DNA of 64,000 nt from Chamaecyparis obtusa (Eukaryota; Streptophyta; Pinopsida; Cupressales; Cupressaceae), in the NCBI GenBank assembly GCA_027943335.1, contig BSBK01001872.1, positions 231,501 through 295,500 on the forward strand, read 5' to 3'. Below the pieces are notes generated by a model that had not been told where the DNA came from, did not search any database, and was given only the letters and a program-made list of their open reading frames with translations. Made by a program: the position numbers and the translations under genes. Below, in pieces: positions 60,414 through 64,000 of this stretch. The stretch's first letter is position 1. Each line of letters begins with the position of its first letter.

Positions 60414-62948
60414 CCATTCCTAATTGAGAAGGTGCTAAGGATGTGCTCAACTCACTAGGATTGCTCTTGGGATCAAACCAAGCTTCTGAGGTATTCCTAG
60501 GAGATTGATCAAATATGGGCTCTTTTCCCTTATGTTTTTTGTGAGTTTGGACTAAGGGTAATTGGTCAAAGACTACTTGAGTTCATTTTCCTTGATTTAC
60601 TTGATATCTTGTTGTAACTAACATGAAAGAAAAGATCCTAGGTGATAAGATTACCCTAAGAAATGTTGGTACCAAACTAGGATAGTAAAAGCATTCAATT
60701 GTCCAAAAGAGAGGTGATAAGATAGAATTTGCAAGAGGTATAAACCAACACTACCATAGAGGTACCCAATGAATAGATAAGTATCCTAACACATATGGAT
60801 CAGGAGGATGATTTACCCAAGATATATTTGATTGAATTTGATTTTATATGGAAGTGAATTGGACAAAAGATTACTAAGACTCTCCAAGTGTGTTATCAAA
60901 GAATCTAAAGGTTTACTTCTTCAACAAGGATGACTTCTAACTAACCAATTCCAAGAAAGGTCACTTGTGAAATCAAAGAATACTAATCCAAGAGGTCAAA
61001 ACACATGAACCCAAGGTGCAAACAGGCTTTCAATAGTGGGGTAAGTGACCTACTATAATCTAGATCAACTAAGGAAGATTGAAAATGACATGAATCAGCT
61101 TCGGATTGCAAACAATGGTAAGATAGTAGGATGACTCTGTGTGATGGTTCGCAGGGTAGCAGAATGATACAATTTTCCTAGATGATGTTTTGTACAAAGG
61201 ACGTGCGATGGTTTCCAGGCAGGTGGTGCGATAGTCATGCAATATCATATGATATTTGACTAGTGAGTATGTAAATCTCAATTTTGAAGGCAATTTGACT
61301 AAAGTTGCAATTTGATGATTTCAATTTCTCAATTTGGAATGTGATAACAATAGAAAATAGACATGTTTGAAAATAGTAAGTGATCAAAATATCATAAAAC
61401 ACTTGAACAAGGGAAAAGGCAACCTTTTCAAGACATGCACTGGGGATATCAAAACAAAAAAGAATCCTATGAACACTATCGTGATGTTTGATGTTAAAGA
61501 ACATTTACATAGGTAGATCATAGTGAAGAAAATTCAAGCACTTGCTAGCCTAGAAAGAAAAAGGCTCAATACTCAACAACTTGGCCCACACTTGATGTCC
61601 CATTTCCTCACACAAGCTGGTTGCCCACAATAGATATTGGCTTTGTCGTGGAAGTGCCAATGACACAACCAAAGGAACACAAATGGTGAGTAAAATCTCG
61701 GGGTGATCTGGGTTAGTCCACGAGGATCGATCCTTGAACCAAGGTGTTGAGAAAAAAAATCAAGTATCTTATATCTAAGGTTTGTAATAAGGGCTTCTAT
61801 TCGCAATACCCCTCTTGCTCCCTGAAGGGACTCCTTACCTTGTGGCAAGTAATGGACCTCATAGCCACAAGAGTACCTTATAGATTCTTTCTTAGGACTT
61901 TCTTCATGGTCACAATCCCACAAGTACTCACACTAAGAGAAGAAAAATAATACATCTACCAAGGTTTTGTATTCTTGATAGCATTGAGTTTATAGTGGGT
62001 TGGAATAGCTAGGTATTAGCTTGTCCCCACTTGGGTCATTCCTCTTGATTGCTCAAGAGCAGGCCTGCTAAAGGATCCTAGACTAAACAAGAAGTGGATC
62101 AACCCTTGAAAGTTGGGATTTCTAGTTCACCACGAGGGTGAAGAGCATACTCTCCTATCTCAAAAGTCTTTCCCAAACACACCAAGCAATGTTCAATTAA
62201 CCCTCTTGCTTTCAAAATCTAGAGGTGGGTCAAGATTTTTGGTTCACCACAAGGGTGAAGAGAAAACTCTCCTACCACCAAAGACTCCTATGACAAGATA
62301 TTAAGTGCCTAAAGAAATGAACTAGTATAATGCCGCACTTAAAATTAAAAGAAAATAACAAGCTCTTGGTTGTTTTTATGCTTTGGGTAGCCCTGCAAGA
62401 AAGATTAGTAGCCCTTGTGCATTTGAAGCTTTGACATGTGTTCTTTTAGAAAATTATGAAAGAAATTAGGGCACACCTACAAACACAACTTGTTAGGCCC
62501 ACAAAGGTTAGTACAACAAAAACCAAGTATAATCTGAAGATGAATCTCTATCCTAACACAACAAGTCAAAATCAGCAGGCAAACAAATCCAAATCTTGCA
62601 AAGAAAGAACCAAAATTAGTCACTGCCAGGCCTGGGCGACAGTTCCGTCAGATTAAGTTTGCACAATACTTCACAGTATAGGAATGTGATAGTTTTGTTC
62701 TGTATGATAGTTCGCACTGTATCTAGGTGACAAAGTTTTGTATGACTGTGTGATAGAGTCTTGTATGCTCGCGTGATACTTTTACTAGAAAAGTATTGCA
62801 CAGGTATGTAAAGAAATTTTGTACGATACTGGAAGACCATCGTACAATACTCTACTTGAAAAATAGAAAAATAGCTAGAACAACAAGATAAGAGTGATGA
62901 AAAGTTAGCACAAATGCAAAAAAAGAGAGGCAAAATAGAGTTGTTCTA
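60414..62948 (-). other. Long leader of the Tat element
   Basis: 2.5 kb between gag and the primer site. No long frame is supported. Two diverged copies of a unit with GTTCACCACRAGGGTGAAGAG are 117 bp apart (about 62125 and 62242). Clusters of GTGTGATAC-like words occur at 61138-61255 and 62660-62860. Long leaders are usual in this lineage. Confidence 0.7.
62660..62860. repeat. Second cluster of inverted GTGTGATAC-like words
   Basis: Includes GTATGATAGTTCGCAC, TGTGTGATAGAG, an inverted pair GTGATACTTTT/AAAAGTATTGCAC (62773-62801) and GTACGAT/ATCGTAC (62821-62845). A smaller group lies at 61138-61255 (TGTGTGATGGTTCGCA, GTGCGATGG, GGTGCGATAG). Confidence 0.7.
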
Positions 62949-62965
62949 CCCCACGGTGGGCGCCA
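62949..62965 (-). other. Primer-binding site of the Tat element
   Basis: The minus strand reads TGGCGCCCACCGTGGGG four bases inside the 5' LTR. TGGCGCC-type sites are typical of plant gypsy elements that do not use initiator tRNA-Met. The exact tRNA was not determined. Confidence 0.88.
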
Positions 62966-62969
62966 AAAA

Positions 62970-63893
62970 TGTACACTCAAAATGTGCACTTCTCTAAGTC
63001 ATTACTTCCAAGGGAATCCATGGATTGGAAACCTTGAGAAAGTGACCTAGAGCTCTCTAGGCATGGAGTGCAAGGGTGTTTAGAGGCTCTTAGCTAGAGC
63101 TATTAAGCATATAACCTTGCTATTAAACCATGCAATGGGAGATTCAAAGAGACAAGGGCAAGAATGTCAATATCTTCAAGAATCACAAATGAAAGATGTA
63201 ATGCAAACTATATTAGAATGAGAATGTAGGAATGCAACTATGCCATGAAAATGAGAGTATTACAAACCTTCACTAATTAAGATATGTGAATTAAGCTAGA
63301 ACATGAAAGGAACTAAGCTAAGAATACCATGAAAACTAAGCTATAATGCAAGTATGATGACTAAAATGCAACAAGGTCTCCAAAGGTCCAAAGTCACCAA
63401 GAAAACCTGCAGCACAACATTAGCATCAAGAGTGGGATCCTTTGAATGAGAAGAGAACTCTCCATTTAAAGATAAATGGACCATAGAGATTAAGAGGCAA
63501 AATATTTGATCAAGGGTGGAGTTTGAAAGTGGGATCAATCCTTGTGCACAAATCTCCTCCAATGAGAAAGAAGTGTTGACTTTTGTGCCCCATGTGAGAC
63601 AAAAAGACTTTTTCTTCTTTTTATAAAATAGGAATAATGCTTTATTTGTGCAACTTAGGATAAGAGGTAAGTGGGGGCTTTTTATTTAATAAAAGGGGAG
63701 GGAATTCCTTTTAATTAAATAAAGACTTAGGATAAAATGGTTAACCCATAGAATATAATCGAATAAATGATAGAATTAGGATTTGATCAAGGAAATTGAT
63801 TTAATTTGAAAATATTGGAAAGCATTGATTCAAGAAATTAATAAATTGAAGAATGGGGCCCAAAGTCTAGGCGACCATTTTAGGGTGCATACA
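62970..63893 (-). repeat. 5' LTR of the Tat element
   Basis: Same ends as the 3' LTR (TGTACACTC...GTGCATACA), 924 bp, adjacent to the primer site. Confidence 0.97.
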
Positions 63894-64000
63894 ATAACCA
63901 GTCAGCTCTCTTCATAGAAATATATGTTTACATTAGTGACAAAACATGAATGACAACAAAAGTAACTCCAACATCACTCAACGTAGTGATTAAACATATT
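63894..64000 (-). repeat. Copia 5' LTR, continuation after the Tat insertion
   Basis: Resumes the copia LTR broken at 47137. CTCTTCATAGAAATATATG and GACAAAACATGAATGACAAC match the left LTR at about 41462-41515. It runs off the window edge. Confidence 0.93.

Larger units (their letters stand above)
47138..63893 (-). mobile_element. 16.8-kb Tat-lineage Ty3/gypsy element with antisense PMD gene
   Basis: LTRs of 925 and 924 bp (47138-48062 and 62970-63893) flank 14.9 kb. The insertion site is ATAAT on the left (47133-47137) and ATAAC on the right (63894-63898). On the minus strand: primer site, 2.5-kb leader, gag, protease, RT-RNase H, a second RNase H, integrase, then about 4.7 kb before the polypurine tract and 3' LTR. 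The second RNase H between the first and the integrase is the mark of the Tat lineage, and the size fits that group. The LTRs differ by roughly 4-6% in the stretches compared by eye, so the insertion is not recent. Many stops make it non-autonomous now. An antisense gene-like unit occupies 48787-51192. Confidence 0.95.
40342..64000 (-). mobile_element. Internally deleted copia carrying nested insertions
   Basis: 3' LTR 40342-41603, polypurine tract, shortened gag-pol, primer site 44602-44613 and 5' LTR from 44616 to beyond the window. The 5' LTR is broken by a 1000-bp TIR element, a 398-bp solo LTR and the 16.8-kb Tat element. Once these are removed, its pieces line up with the left LTR and only a few tens of bases remain outside the window. 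The internal part is only 3 kb because two stretches are missing: the gag N-terminus, and the integrase C-terminus plus RT N-terminus. Confidence 0.9.

Overview
The window is nuclear DNA of a land plant with a large, repeat-packed, AT-rich genome. Almost everything in it is transposable-element sequence of plant type: Ty1/copia, Ty3/gypsy (including a Tat-lineage element with two RNase H domains), a plant L1-type LINE with its own RNase H, and small TIR insertions. No complete host gene could be supported. A gymnosperm or another large-genome plant would fit, but the sequence does not fix the species. No rRNA, tRNA or CRISPR array was found.

Layout. 1-4917: 3' half of a decayed copia element (+), split by a solo gypsy LTR (1377-2354) and ending in its 3' LTR. 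4918-5597: a copia gag/protease piece (-). 5598-7913: a poly-T-led retroposon tail, then a possible LTR with a very long (TA)n tract. 8760-9540: an unrecognised coding relic (-). 10390-15350: an L1-like LINE (-). 15360-21275: a copia gag (-) whose LTR is split by a compact gypsy element that keeps LTRs, gag and protease but no polymerase (17163-21204). 21276-25243: mostly featureless AT-rich DNA with two tandem duplications and one CpG-retaining island. 25244-29035: a copia derivative (-) with gag, protease and an acidic tail. 29036-32960: a very old copia. 32961-37741: AT-rich DNA, a second (TA)n tract, a pyrimidine-rich repeat-like block and a second CpG-retaining island.

37742-64000 is a stack of nested insertions. 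A copia element (+) was hit by a 961-bp TIR insertion and by a second, internally deleted copia (-). The 5' LTR of that second copia was then hit three times: by a 1000-bp TIR insertion, by a 398-bp solo LTR, and by a 16,756-bp Tat-type gypsy element (47138-63893) with both LTRs, a primer-binding site, a polypurine tract, gag, protease, RT/RNase H, a second RNase H and integrase.

The most interesting object lies on the opposite strand of the Tat element, between its integrase and 3' LTR. It is a gene-like unit (48787-51192, +) with a TATA box, a short first exon ending in GTAAGT, two plausible introns, and exons that translate as a plant mobile domain (PMD) protein with an acidic, glycine-rich and possibly coiled-coil tail. 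Its first intron holds inverted copies of a short GTGTGATAC-like word, and the same word recurs in the long 5' leader of the element. About 24 premature stops interrupt it, mostly TAG, as expected of CAG to TAG decay in methylated DNA.
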